Source: Apus apus (Eukaryota; Chordata; Aves; Apodiformes; Apodidae). From it: DNA of 64,000 nucleotides. The notes beneath the pieces were generated by a model. It saw only the letters and a program-made list of their open reading frames with translations. It did not search any database and was not told where the DNA came from. Where the stretch lies: the NCBI RefSeq assembly GCF_020740795.1, contig NC_067282.1:41941290-42005289 (forward strand), given 5' to 3'. The stretch's first letter is position 1; each line of letters starts with the position of its first letter. The position numbers and the translations under genes are program-made. This document shows positions 38,038-49,184 of this stretch, piece after piece.

Positions 38038-39726
38038 ATGGATTAAATAATTTTGAACTGTGTGAGAGGTAGTGCCAGGCTCTTAAGTTTTGTTTTTTTT
38101 TTCTTGAAGAATTATATGTTTTCACTGTGCTTTCAGTAAACCCCAGTCACAGTTTATGCAAAAACGTGGTTGTTTGGCTGGGTCATTAGTTTTCTTTGTA
38201 GAGGTCTAGTTCTGGTTGTGACTGTGCTGCCAACATCAAGTCACATCCCCATCGTGAGCAAAGGGCTGATTCTGCTTTTTGTAGTAGATGGAAAGTTACT
38301 AGCTGATTACAAGAAGCAGTTGAAGCTTCCAGACAAAACCAGTTTCACAGTTTCATCTGAATGATAAATTAGCGTCTCTGAAGGAATGTTTTTGAGTTTC
38401 TTAAATTGTGTTCTCTGCGTAACTGGTGTAACTGTCTGATTGCAGGATGCTGGCTTCTATCCTTCTTCCGCATGCTCATGTGATGGTAAAACAGGGAAAA
38501 GTAGGAGTCATTCCACAGTGCTGTAGGATTGAGAGTGTGAGGGTAAAGGTCTGAGACAACTGGAAAGCAGGATCTGTAAGATGTGTCGGAAAGGACTTTT
38601 TGTAAACCTCAGCCTTGGTCTGATTCTGCTCCAGATGAAGCTACTGCTGAGTGCTTTGATAAACTCAGTTTTCTTTCTTTGTTTGCCAAATGAGTCAAGT
38701 TAATATAAAGGATACAGATAGCAATCAACTCTCCCGACTGAAAGATGTTTTTGTTAACCAACGTCAACCAGTAGCCCATAAATAGGTAATTTTAGCCTCT
38801 TTATTTATACAAAGCTTGCCTGTATGGTGACATCATGTCCATACCAGTTCCCAAGCAGGTGTATGTACATGCTTATAGTTCTGGTTTCACACAGAAGTCA
38901 TCTTGGCTTTGTGGCTTCATCTTTCTCCCGTTTCAACAAGCAAATCTATAAATTATAGGCATGTTTAAAATACCCCATTTAAAGTTCAAAAATGGATGAA
39001 TGGGAATATTTTGGGTGCTGGGGCCCGGTGTATTCAAGACTGGTTGGATACTTCTAAGTTGTATTCAGAGCTGCTGTAACAGAGCAAGTTTTCAGCGGCA
39101 CCGTGCTCCCCCTTTGTCAGCGTAGACTGTTGGGAGACAGCAAGCACTTGCCACCTCCAAAACATAGCTATTGAAGCACCTGATTGTATACATTCAGTTC
39201 TGAAAATGGGTGCTTTGATCTTTTATGTGCTTTCTCCTATATATAGCGAGCCCAAACCAGGATACCACAAGTTTTTATTGCCCGAGACATTTTAGAAAAT
39301 ACTATTCCCCTTGTGTTTGTAACACACTGTGCCCCTTTCTTCACACATCAGAAGCTCTTGAACAGATCTGCACACTACAAAGAATCTTTATAGAAATCTT
39401 CCTTCCCATTTCAGATCTCCTAAATAAAGCTCTGTCTAACTTAGTTTATCCATTTTTAAAAGGTGCAAGCGTAAGTTATAAACTAGGCTCGATTCTTAGG
39501 AGAAAATGCTTTTTTTTCCCTACTCCTTTTCATACTGACGTGAGTATAAGGGACCATGTTTCAGTCTCCTGCAGTTTTTTTACCTCTGTACATTTCCATA
39601 CTATAGGTATCTCAAATTTGTATATTTCAAAGTTTCTTACATTTTACTAAGGTGTTAAGTCACAGACTAAAGAGCAGAATTCTCTGAAAAAACAAAGGGG
39701 TTGTTAGTCTGGGCCCTATTCAATAG

Positions 39727-40053
<327 letters not shown>

Positions 40054-40175
40054 AAGCTGGACTTGTCCTTGAGGCTGTTTTGTATCTATGCAATTTCCTA
40101 TTGACTCTCGACGTACAGCTAAGATTAGTTAAATTTTTGAGTATGGGTTATCCATTTAAAAGAAATCTCAAAAGA

Positions 40176-40183
40176 AACTGGAA
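40176..40183 (+). promoter_or_regulatory. miR-145 seed match (8-mer) in KLF5 3' UTR
   Basis: AACTGGAA pairs with positions 2-8 of miR-145-5p and has the A opposite position 1. miR-145 repression of KLF5 in vascular smooth muscle is established for mammals. Use in this bird is inferred. Confidence 0.6.
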
Positions 40184-40293
40184 ATGTATATTTTGTATAT
40201 TTATGCAGAAAAAGGGAAGACACTGTATCACAGTACCAGAGTGTTTGATCATTTGTTTGCTCTCATGATGTATATGGCTTTAGTCAGCAAGTT

Positions 40294-40300
40294 TCATCTC
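40294..40300 (+). promoter_or_regulatory. miR-143 seed match (7-mer) in KLF5 3' UTR
   Basis: TCATCTC pairs with positions 2-8 of miR-143-3p, about 110 bases after the miR-145 match. The two miRNAs come from one cluster. The site is a sequence match only. Confidence 0.45.
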
Positions 40301-40615
40301 TTTACAAGTATTATGTCTGGACAGGTTGCAGCTTTATACATTGTTTTTTTCCTCTTGCGATGTTTTGACCAAAGCACTGTCATTATTGTGACAATGTTTA
40401 GTAAACGAATTAATGAGAGGCTGCAGATGAATGAACACAGTGGAAAAGCCATCAATCATAATCTGTCAGGTTTTTACTGGACATGTTTAGTACTTGTTGG
40501 GTTTTTTTTAATGTTAAGTCATTCTGTGGAGGTAAAGTACATAGAAAAATTTATAAACAGCCATAGAACAAAACATTTTGTTCTGTGTGTTGCATGTTTG
40601 CTATGACAAAGATTT

Positions 40616-40623
40616 TGTAAATA
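40616..40623 (+). promoter_or_regulatory. Pumilio-type motif in KLF5 3' UTR
   Basis: TGTAAATA fits the Pumilio consensus UGUANAUA exactly. Two further copies lie near the end of the same UTR. Confidence 0.4.
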
Positions 40624-41461
40624 TGCAAATCAGCTTTTTAGGTTTAATACAAACGTTTTCTAAGAATCCTCTGGAAAAAAAGCAGTTGTTTTACATTTAA
40701 TAACACGGCACATTTTCAAAAAAGTTACTTAAATACCTCTCAAAACAGTACCAACTTAGCTTTGTTTTTCTTAAGACAAATGAGCTAAGCATTCATATGT
40801 TTTGTACCTGTTAACTCAAATGGCGTGCACTGAATATTCAAAGCAGAATTTTGTTTTCAAATTGCTTAAAAGGGCAAAACAAGTAGAATGAACAGTAAAG
40901 TCAATGTTGGAAGCTTAACTAACGGGGATAGTTGCAAAGAACACAGAATGTTAAACCTCTTACTATAAGCTAAACTTAGTATCACTTTAAAAAGAAGGAT
41001 TTAGGATGCAATTTTCATATGCAGACATGTTAAGCTGGTTCAGCAACAGTATGATCTAGTTTCATGTGGATATTGCATGTAATTTACTAGAAGGTAAAGG
41101 ATACAGTAATTTTGTTTAAAATTACAGTGCAGTTTAGTTAATCCACTGTTCACATTGACACACGCAGAGGAAAATGTACTGCTGACAAAAGTAGCTGAAA
41201 CTCCACTGAAGTCAATGAAGTGGTGCCCTTTTATGCTAACAATGACTTTGATCCACCATGTTGAGCCTTGAAGGGCCAAAGATGAGGTTAGACCATGTAG
41301 GATTTGGCCAGACAACAGGAGAAGACCAAACAAACCTAGTAAGTGTCTGGACTTCAGAAGCCGTAATATTAAGCTGTCAACCAAAGGCAAGAGTAGACAA
41401 TCAAAATACCAAAAAAGGGTCTTGCAGGAAAACCTAGCTTTGTTAAAACTGTTGTTTGTCT

Positions 41462-41470
41462 TTATTTATT
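41462..41470 (+). promoter_or_regulatory. AU-rich element nonamer in KLF5 3' UTR
   Basis: TTATTTATT matches the AU-rich element nonamer UUAUUUA(U/A)(U/A), typical of short-lived mRNAs. KLF5 is an early-response gene, so instability of its mRNA would be expected. Confidence 0.45.
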
Positions 41471-41564
41471 TGTGGTATATGATAGACTTTTTTTTTTAAG
41501 ACAATTTTACATATACTTGATAAATTATAGTTTTGTTTGTTATAGTTAGAAATGTTGCTCTTAA

Positions 41565-41592
41565 TGTAAATAGTTGACAAACGATGTAAATA
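41565..41592 (+). promoter_or_regulatory. Paired Pumilio-type motifs in KLF5 3' UTR
   Basis: Two exact TGTAAATA motifs at 41565-41572 and 41585-41592 lie 20 bases apart, about 200 bases before the poly(A) signal. Close pairs are favourable for Pumilio binding. Confidence 0.4.
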
Positions 41593-41789
41593 ATTTTGTA
41601 AGGCTTCAAATGTTTATACGTGAAAACATGCATAAATTGGTTGCTGTTTTGCTTCTTTTGCCTCCCCTCTACCTTATTTTTGTATTGTGGTATTTCCTAT
41701 GCAAATGACAGAGCAAACAGCTGTATAGTTGTAGAATGTTTTGAGAGAGAATGAAATGGTTTATATATAAAGACTTTTTTTTTTTGCAA

Positions 41790-41795
41790 AATAAA
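41790..41795 (+). terminator. KLF5: KLF5 poly(A) signal
   Basis: Canonical AATAAA after a T-rich run at 41767-41785, followed at about 20 bases by a GT-rich downstream element. It is the only canonical AATAAA that I see in the UTR. Confidence 0.85.
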
Positions 41796-41818
41796 ACAAA
41801 GTGCCTAATGTGTGCGCG

Positions 41819-42073
41819 GGCATGCGTGTGCTTCTCTGTAGCTCTTATAATGAAAGTTCTGTGTTTTTGCATTGGGAGCTGGAAGTCACAGCAATTTGAA
41901 GCTTAAGAATGTCTGTTCTTCAAAGCAAGGATTGTCTTTTCGGAAAGTACCTGGCATTTCTGCATCCTGCCCTGATGAAAATAATGAATGTGAAGGGATA
42001 AGTACTCTATGGTGCGTTTCTGCCATCAGAACTTTAAAGGGGGCGTACAGTAGCCTGAAGATGGTTGCAAAAG
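41819..42073. other. Immediate KLF5 downstream flank, nothing recognised
   Basis: Short unique-looking sequence between the KLF5 poly(A) site and a CR1 fragment. The small frames on both strands (41872-42087, 41886-42077) overlap each other and show no domain. Confidence 0.5.
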
Positions 42074-42195
42074 TCACAGAATCATAGAATCACTTAGGTT
42101 GGAAAAGACCTTTAAGATCAAGTCCAACCATTAACCCTACTCTACCAGCACTAAGCCATATTCCCAAGCGCCACGGCAGTCCTTCCACATTAGCA
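42074..42195 (-). mobile_element. Short CR1 LINE 3' end (antisense)
   Basis: Begins 'cacagaatcatagaatcac' and continues 'ttaggttggaaaagacct', 'ttaagatcaagtccaacc' and 'actaagccatattcccaagc'. This is the reverse complement of a CR1 3' end in the class whose tail follows 'aggtcttttccaacc', as in the copy at 15998-16583. About 120 bases remain. The right edge is approximate. Confidence 0.85.
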
Positions 42196-45100
42196 TGATG
42201 GTAAATTAAAGGTTTCTGTTGGGCACATAGAAGAAGTATACAAATCCTCTCCTAGTTTCAAAGTGGGTAAAACCTATTCATGCTCATCTATGGTGTTGCC
42301 CAAAAGTGCTTTCTCGCCTGAAAGTTCCCTTCATGACTTAAAAAGACAGGAAGGTCCCATAGCAGGGCTATACAGTGCCCCTGCAAGCAACATCTCCTTT
42401 TTCCCTTGGAAGGTGGAAATACGGTCCAATTGAAACATTCAGGTTGATGTGTACTGATCTGGGTTACATCTGTCTTCTCATCCATTCCTCCGAGTGTGAA
42501 GAAAATGGGCACACTGATCTTCAATTGCTGATCTTAAAACCAACAAAAGATAATGTTTAAATTTCATTTACTATTCTGATTGTAATCATCCAACTTAATC
42601 GACAATCTTGTAAGCTCCTTCCTCCAGTTTCTCTCTTCTTTGCTTACAACCTAACTTTGATTTTTCTGTAATTAATTTTTCTCCCTTAATTAGCTGCTCC
42701 CACACATCAGCTAATCCCTCCTTCTAAAAAATACCTAGGGTAGCATTAGCAAAATCAATGGTTAATTAACAAAAGTCTGCCTGCATCTCACCTGACTCTG
42801 CACAACTGCAAGAGTCAGAGCAATGTTTTGGAGAACACAGAGAACTCCCAGAAGCGTTGCTGCTGCATTGCCCTGTTTTGACCCAGCCATTAGAAAAACA
42901 TACAAGTTTCTTTGGAGTGTTTCTGCTCTGAGGGGAAGCTGCCAATGAATTGGGCAATCCTTCTTGTGCTGTCATTGCAAAGAAGAGCTACCAGAGCTAA
43001 TTTTGCTGAGCACAGGGTGAAGTGAGAAACGGCAGCAGTATGGGACGTTCAGAGCCGCGAGCCTCCCTGTTTTGCTCAGCTCGTGTAACTCATGGCTGAT
43101 TTGGGGTCTGACCAGTGCTGGGGTTGGTAGCTCTTTCTGGTCTTTCACAGCAAATCTCTCATCCTGTGTTTTGCCTACAGTCCCTAGATGAAGGCAGTGC
43201 TAGCTTCTGTGTTTCCCATGCCTTTTCATAACGAAAGCCTGCTGATTGCATGGTTTCAGCCTCCAATATTGCCTCATACATGTTTTAGGTGTTTCTATTG
43301 CTCAGCTGCCTGGTTGCATAAACCATCTTAATGGCTTTGTGTTAATCCCCAATCAAAGGCCATAATTAGGTCCATCTACTTCAGCAGCATTTAACCTAAC
43401 AGAGACAGACACAGCAGACCCATGCAGCGGAATACTTCACAAAACCAAAGGTAGAGGAGTATTCTTCACTGTCAAGGGCTACATCCACATGCACAGTATT
43501 AATAGAGTAGTAGTTCAACATCAGAGCTGATCTCAAAACCTGTAAGAAAAAGTAGCCCCTGCATGGTTCCTTTAAAGCAGTTGGCACAGAGTCCCCCAAG
43601 GTACTGAGGCCACTCTCAAATTCAACTCTCCAATTACCCTTCAGCACCTGAATTATCATTCCACACGAAAAGGGAAACTCCATTTGGCCAGCTGAACACC
43701 TAGTCCTCCTCCTGACCAGGTGCTGAGATCCTTCCAGTGGTTTTTAATGTGAGTTTAGGGCCTGTCCTCCACAGAAGAGCCTCTATGCCCACATGGGAAC
43801 CTTGTGGCTTTCATTACACGGGATCGTTGCATGAATCCTTGTTTTAATCTGGTTGGTACAGTACCACGAGGTTCTGCCATGCTCTACAACCACAATAGTG
43901 GTGTTGCTGTTGACCTTCATGAAAGAGAGTCCAGCTAAACAACTGACTATTATCAGAAGGAATGTGGTGGGTTACTCATGCTGATTAATGCATCCTGGCA
44001 CTTTAAGTGTATTAGGGCAGAGGGAATTTATTTGCCACTGTAGGTAGCAGAAGCAGCCTGATGGGTATCCTTTTAATAAAGTGACTCACATACTTCGCTT
44101 GTGTTTACTTATTCCTCTTCTCCTCCACCACTAACCACTAGGTTGCTGCTGTCATCTGCTGTGTTTCTAGCACCCCCACCAATGCTGCTTGTTTGGGATT
44201 TAGGATTTTGGCTGACACAAGCCACTGGAGAAGCCTATGGCAGACCAGACAGAGTCTGGTCTGTCTACAGTGAACAAAGGCCCATCTATGGCAAACAAAG
44301 AGTCCTGCGGGTCCTCAGGTTTCTTTGATGTTGTTATTGTGCTTTTTAAAAATAGTTACTGTTTATATATAAATATGTATGCAAATAGATATTGGCGCGT
44401 GTGTGTGTGCACGCGTGTTCATTTGCGTATGCACTCCGGTTCTGGATCCTGGCAAATACTTGCTTCTAACAACGTGTCACGGCAGCGAGCTCCACAGCGT
44501 AGCTCAGGAGCAGGTGCGGGAGGAGAAAATGGGTGCTCCTGTGTTTCTGCACCAAACTTCCAAACCACTGGAGAAATGTAAAAGTCTGCTTTCTCTGCTA
44601 CGTGTGCTGTACAGAGGAAGAACTGCAACAATACATTTCTGTTTCCAAGGAGTAGGTTATTTCTTGAAGTCTTCTAAATTTGAAAGAGAAGAGAGTCAGA
44701 GAGCTGTGGGGAGAGGGAAAAGCAGTTATATTGCAGAAACAAAGCAAATTCACACTAAAAAAGATAGTAACTCTTCAGCTAGGCAAGCTAAAAACCAGAG
44801 TTATTTCTGCAGAAGAACCTGTGCAGGTGGCAGCAGGTGGCATCCTGAAATGAGGTCTCAGATGTAACTTGTCAAAGCAGACTTCCTCCTCCTTTAGCTC
44901 CGCTTTTCCTTCCCAGTCTCTGCCAGGCCTCTTTTCTGCTGCCCATCGGTGTTAGGCTTAATTCCTATTTCCCACTGCTCGTACAGCTCCACCTTCTTCT
45001 ATGGCTCCTTCACACCCCACCAGCTGGCTTTCGGAGCCAGGCTCAGGCCAGCTCTGCCCTTGCTTTTGCCTGCCCCTGCCCCACTGCTGTGCTGCTTCCC

Positions 45101-48100
45101 ACCAGGGCTTGCATCTCACCTAGCTCAGGTTTTAATTCCTGGCATAAAGACCAACAGTGCAGCTTGTTTACTTTCTGCCAGTCTCCTTGCGTTGTATTGT
45201 ATAACTGGGGCAAACTTCCTTTTTTTTCCCCTTTATGTACACTGCTTGTGTCAATATATATAGGACATGCTATTACTATGTGCAGAGTGACTTTTGCACC
45301 CTGTGTGATCTTTTTCTGCGTGGGGCTTGAGAAGCTGATTAGAGTCTTCTTCTTCCCATGGGACCAAGAAAAGACATGTGATGCCGAGGGGGATTCTCGT
45401 ACTCCTGAGGCAGCCACTCAGAAATGTTCAGCTGTTCAGTGTGAAGTCATGAGGTTTCCAGCCTTGCTTTTTGTGCTGACCTCCCCATTTTCCTGCCTTA
45501 TTTTTTTTACTGTAATAGTCAGTTCAATTACTTCAGCTACAGGAAGATTTAGGAAAATGTGGTTTGCTTCTTTCTCAAGAACTGAGGAGTCACACTGGCT
45601 GATTTGCCATCTTCTCTGCCTGGGAAATCAAAGCCTGAAGTTTCTTCTAAATAATATCCCCAAAGGCCATTTTTCTTTCCAGCCTCAGTTGTTGTTTCTG
45701 TTTATACTTGTTTTGTTTAGCTGGCTATTGTTACTGTGGTTTGTCATTATTTCCAACCCATTGGGGTGGATCACTAGACCTAAAAAAGGATGTAAGCACT
45801 CTCAGAGGGACCGGAGTCCCAGTCTCCCAGGTCAGTACCCTTCCTGCGAGGTTGCAGACTCATGGTTCTCTTTTTCCAGTCCTACAAATCTGGCACTCTC
45901 TGCTGCTCACTGGCCTGGCTTCTAGGAGGACGAAGCATTCTCTGCACCTCTGAATGGCCCACGGCCTGGTACATCTCCTGGGAAGTAGAGGACATCGGTT
46001 TTCTGCTTTCTCAGGCCCAGGAAGAGTGGGTACTGCATCTCACAGCCACGGGGTGATTGTCCTGCTTCAGTCTGACAAAGAAGGGCACCATCACCAAATT
46101 CCTTCAAGGCAGGGCTTTGCAAAGAAAAACAGTGGAAGCTTGTGAGAAGCCTCGTCCTGTGCTGTTACAGAACGTGGCCCAGGAGAGTGCCTTTGACATC
46201 AAGACCCCCAGAGGTTTTAGGCAGGACAATACCTCATTTCTGGATCCTGACCAGGGATGAGCGTGACCTGAGTTCCTAACTGCATGAAGCCTGAGGCTCT
46301 GCTGCGTATCTGCACAAGCACAGCTCTAAGACCATAAGGAATTTTAAACTCATAAATTTATCAGCATAGGGAGTTTAACCTTTAGGGTTAAACATTAGCA
46401 GAACTAAGGTTTTCTGGATTATGTGCTTACTTTACACCCCACCTTAGGTGCTAAATCCCTTTTAGGCTGATCAGAACTGATGTGTTGCCTCAGTGAGAAG
46501 CAGCAATGTGCAGCTTCAGTAACTCACTTCACTGGGGAAGGCTTGAAAAATCCATTTCTGCTGCTGTGTTGACACCACAGCTATACTGGAGGTCTGGGTC
46601 TGTAAAAGCCTTCTTCTGCCTTGTTAGCAATGATAAAAAGCTGGCACGAGGTGAGCACTAACACTATTTTGTAGGTGATTCTAGGCACCTTTTGTACTTC
46701 TGGCTGGACCTGGAACCTCCAGGAATTGGAGGAATGGAATGATATAGTGAAATAGGATTTAATTTTAAGAACTATTGTATTTAAGTATGGCACAAAAGAA
46801 GACCTAAAGTCTGAGTGTATTGCTTTCATGGAGTTTTAACAACACATTTCTGGATTGCATTCTTTTAATCTGCAGTTTCTGTTGGGGCCAGGTCCAGGTT
46901 TGATCCTGAAGAAGAGGTTTATTTTCCAATTCTGTTTAAATACAGTGGTATCCCAAAGCAATATCAATGAGATTTCTCCTGCAGAAGATGGCAGAATTCT
47001 TGAAAAATTAACTCCATTTGCCCTGTAGCCAATTATCAGTAAGTACTGTACGTGGTCCAAACCTTTCTCCTCAGCCTGTCTCTGATGAATCCCTTAAATG
47101 AACACTCAAATTCACGAAGTGCTGGTAAGAAAAAGCAATAGTAATGTGTCCAGATACATTTGAAGTTAAAATTGGTTTGGCTTGTTTTTTTGTTCTCAGT
47201 GTTCCCATCTAAATAATGAAATAGCAGCAGTTTTCTTATTCAAGTATTTGTATGCTATTACTAAATTTACCTGTGGTTTCCCCTCCACCCCAAAAATTAA
47301 TAAATTGCTGTTTTCCTAACACTGAATTTGGTTTTTCTCCTGTGCTGTTATCAGGATAGAACTAGGAATCATTCCTCCTTTGAAGAAGCTCAGACAAATG
47401 GGTAAGCCAGGCTAAATGTCCCCAGGGGGAAACTTACTTCATTTCTGAAACATTAACAACAGCAATCAAATGAAATGTGAGTATTTTCAGAGTACATACT
47501 GTGCCTTAGGACATTTAAGCTAATTTCTTGAATAAAGGAACTTTTCAGTAACCTTAAAGAAGCATACACTGAAGAGACAGTTCTGAATACCAGCTATTTC
47601 TGACATGTACCATCTGCAGAAAAAATAGGCTCAGGGGACCCACATATTCCTTTTTTATAATCTTTGTAAGATTATTTTGTGTATTTATGTTACTTAGCTT
47701 GCATATAGTGGCTGGTGGATGTTCCTTCATTTGCTTGTGGCTGGCATTGCTGTTTTGTGATGGTCCCTTAGAGACATCTCCTGCTATTTCTTCTCCCTGT
47801 TACTTTGTCCCTGCAGTGGGGAGCAGGATGTTAGCTGAGGTCTCGTGACTGAAAGGAGGATGACCGTCTGACCAGGCTTCAACTTCTTTCCAATCAAGTA
47901 TTGTTTTCATGCAAGTACTACCACCCACCACTGCCGTAAGGCACGTGGGTCAGTACACCTTTACCATGCCTGGAAAAAACATCTGGAGCTGGCATGCTTG
48001 CTGATAAAAATGAATAAGAATGAGCTGCATGCTGTTGGCACAACTGTGGTTTGGGATGCTTTGGCCCATGCCTGAACAGACACCTGATTTGAGTAATTTT

Positions 48101-48770
48101 TCCAGTGCTGAGAGTAAGTGCAGAAAATTCCCACCTGTTCCCACTCAGACTTTTACTTAATGCCACCGGGGAATTAGAAAAATGGACAAATGGTTTTATG
48201 CCCTCACCCCAGGATGTCATCCTTGTCATTTAAGCATAAACATCTGAAAAAGACACCCTTAGTGATTAATGGAAGCAAATTAATCTTACAGCCAAGACAA
48301 TACGTAACATCAGTCTGCTAGCAAATACATGGTTATGCCGGGAAGCTGGACAAGCAGCTTTCTCTTCGCAGCAGTGTAGCTGTACAGGCACTAAGCTCGA
48401 GCAACCATGGCTGTGTCTGTACTAGTAAATTAAGTGTGGTCAGGACCATTCCCTGGTGCTGAGGCTGATGGAGATGGAAATGACCACATCCATATTTCTG
48501 GCCTCTCCTTCCCTCCATGCCCCACACACAAACCTCCTGTTGAGTGAGGCCCTGGCCCATGCCAGCTGTTGGCCTGGTCTTGGGAATTGTTTGGGAAAGT
48601 TGGCCCCAGCTCTGCTGTGCCAGGCACTGTGCTAACAATTAAATGGCACAGACAATTGCCTTCCAGTGCCTGGGAATGTTCCCCGGCACTGTTTCATTTA
48701 CCAAGATGGACGTTAGCTTTGGAGTTCAAGCTTTGACAGATTCAGCTCGGCTTCCCCCCGACTTTAAAAG
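42196..48770. other. Downstream intergenic region, part 1
   Basis: No gene was recognised. GC content is somewhat higher than upstream, with C/T-rich patches. The longest open frame outside KLF5 exons falls here (45089-45925 plus). It begins with GTG and reaches its first well-placed ATG at 45278. Its product is rich in Phe, Leu, Ser and Cys with no known domain. Other frames (43396-43683 minus, 44237-44581 and 44379-44867 plus) look like chance. CCTTAGGTGC-type words occur at 46442-46458. Confidence 0.45.
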
Positions 48771-48775
48771 GAGGG

Positions 48776-48802
48776 AAACAAACAAACAAACAAAAAACAA
48801 AG
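48776..48802 (+). repeat. (AAAC)n simple repeat
   Basis: Four AAAC-type units followed by an A-rich tail. This may be a decayed tail of a retroposed sequence, or simple slippage. Confidence 0.7.
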
Positions 48803-48969
48803 CATTCAGGGGAGCAGTTCTACTGCATGTGGTCCTTCTTAGAGCCTGAGAAATATGCACATACACAGGCTCTATTGATTTGCTTCAAATTACTCCACAT
48901 TGACAATAGAAAAAAGACAAAAAGCAGAAATGACCCAGCAAATTGCCTTATTATTAAGAAAAGGGAAAA

Positions 48970-49014
48970 GGCATTTTCTTTTATTTTATTTCAATTTATT
49001 TTATTTTATTTCAG
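48970..49014 (+). repeat. (TTTTA)n simple repeat
   Basis: Imperfect TTTTA units over about 45 bases, interrupted by TTTCAA. Confidence 0.75.
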
Positions 49015-49117
49015 TGAGTGACAGAGCTTGAGGAAGATGTCTAGTTGGGGGGGCTCAGCTGGGAGGCTCCTCACAGAGCTATGTAGAAAACAGGGGAGGA
49101 AATGTTCACAAATGTTT

Positions 49118-49184
49118 CTTTTTTAAAAAAAAAGAAAAAAAAAAAAAGAAAAAAGAAAGAAAGAGAGGAGAGAAAGAAGAGGTC
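49118..49184 (+). repeat. Polypurine low-complexity tract
   Basis: About 65 bases of almost only A and G, from A runs through AAAG units into GAGAGG-type sequence. It lies within 350 bases of two other simple repeats. Confidence 0.8.

Larger units (their letters stand above)
40054..41812 (+). other. KLF5: KLF5 3' UTR
   Basis: About 1.75 kb of AT-rich UTR ending after a single canonical AATAAA at 41790-41795, with a GT-rich downstream element (GTGTGCGCGGGCATGCGTGTG type) directly after it. Cleavage is expected near 41805-41818. Visible elements are an 8-mer match to the miR-145 seed, a 7-mer match to miR-143, three Pumilio motifs and an AU-rich nonamer, listed separately. The length is similar to what I would expect for mammalian KLF5. 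The open frame at 40184-40606 is UTR sequence with no known protein. Confidence 0.85.

Noticed and set aside
39225..39650. 141-codon frame in KLF5 intron 3 just before exon 4
   Set aside because: It starts with GTG, is rich in Phe/Ser/Cys from T-rich sequence, and has no domain. Exon 4 has its own acceptor at 39874.
44237..44867. 114- and 162-codon overlapping plus-strand frames
   Set aside because: They overlap in different frames, show no domain and have no transcript signal in the sequence.
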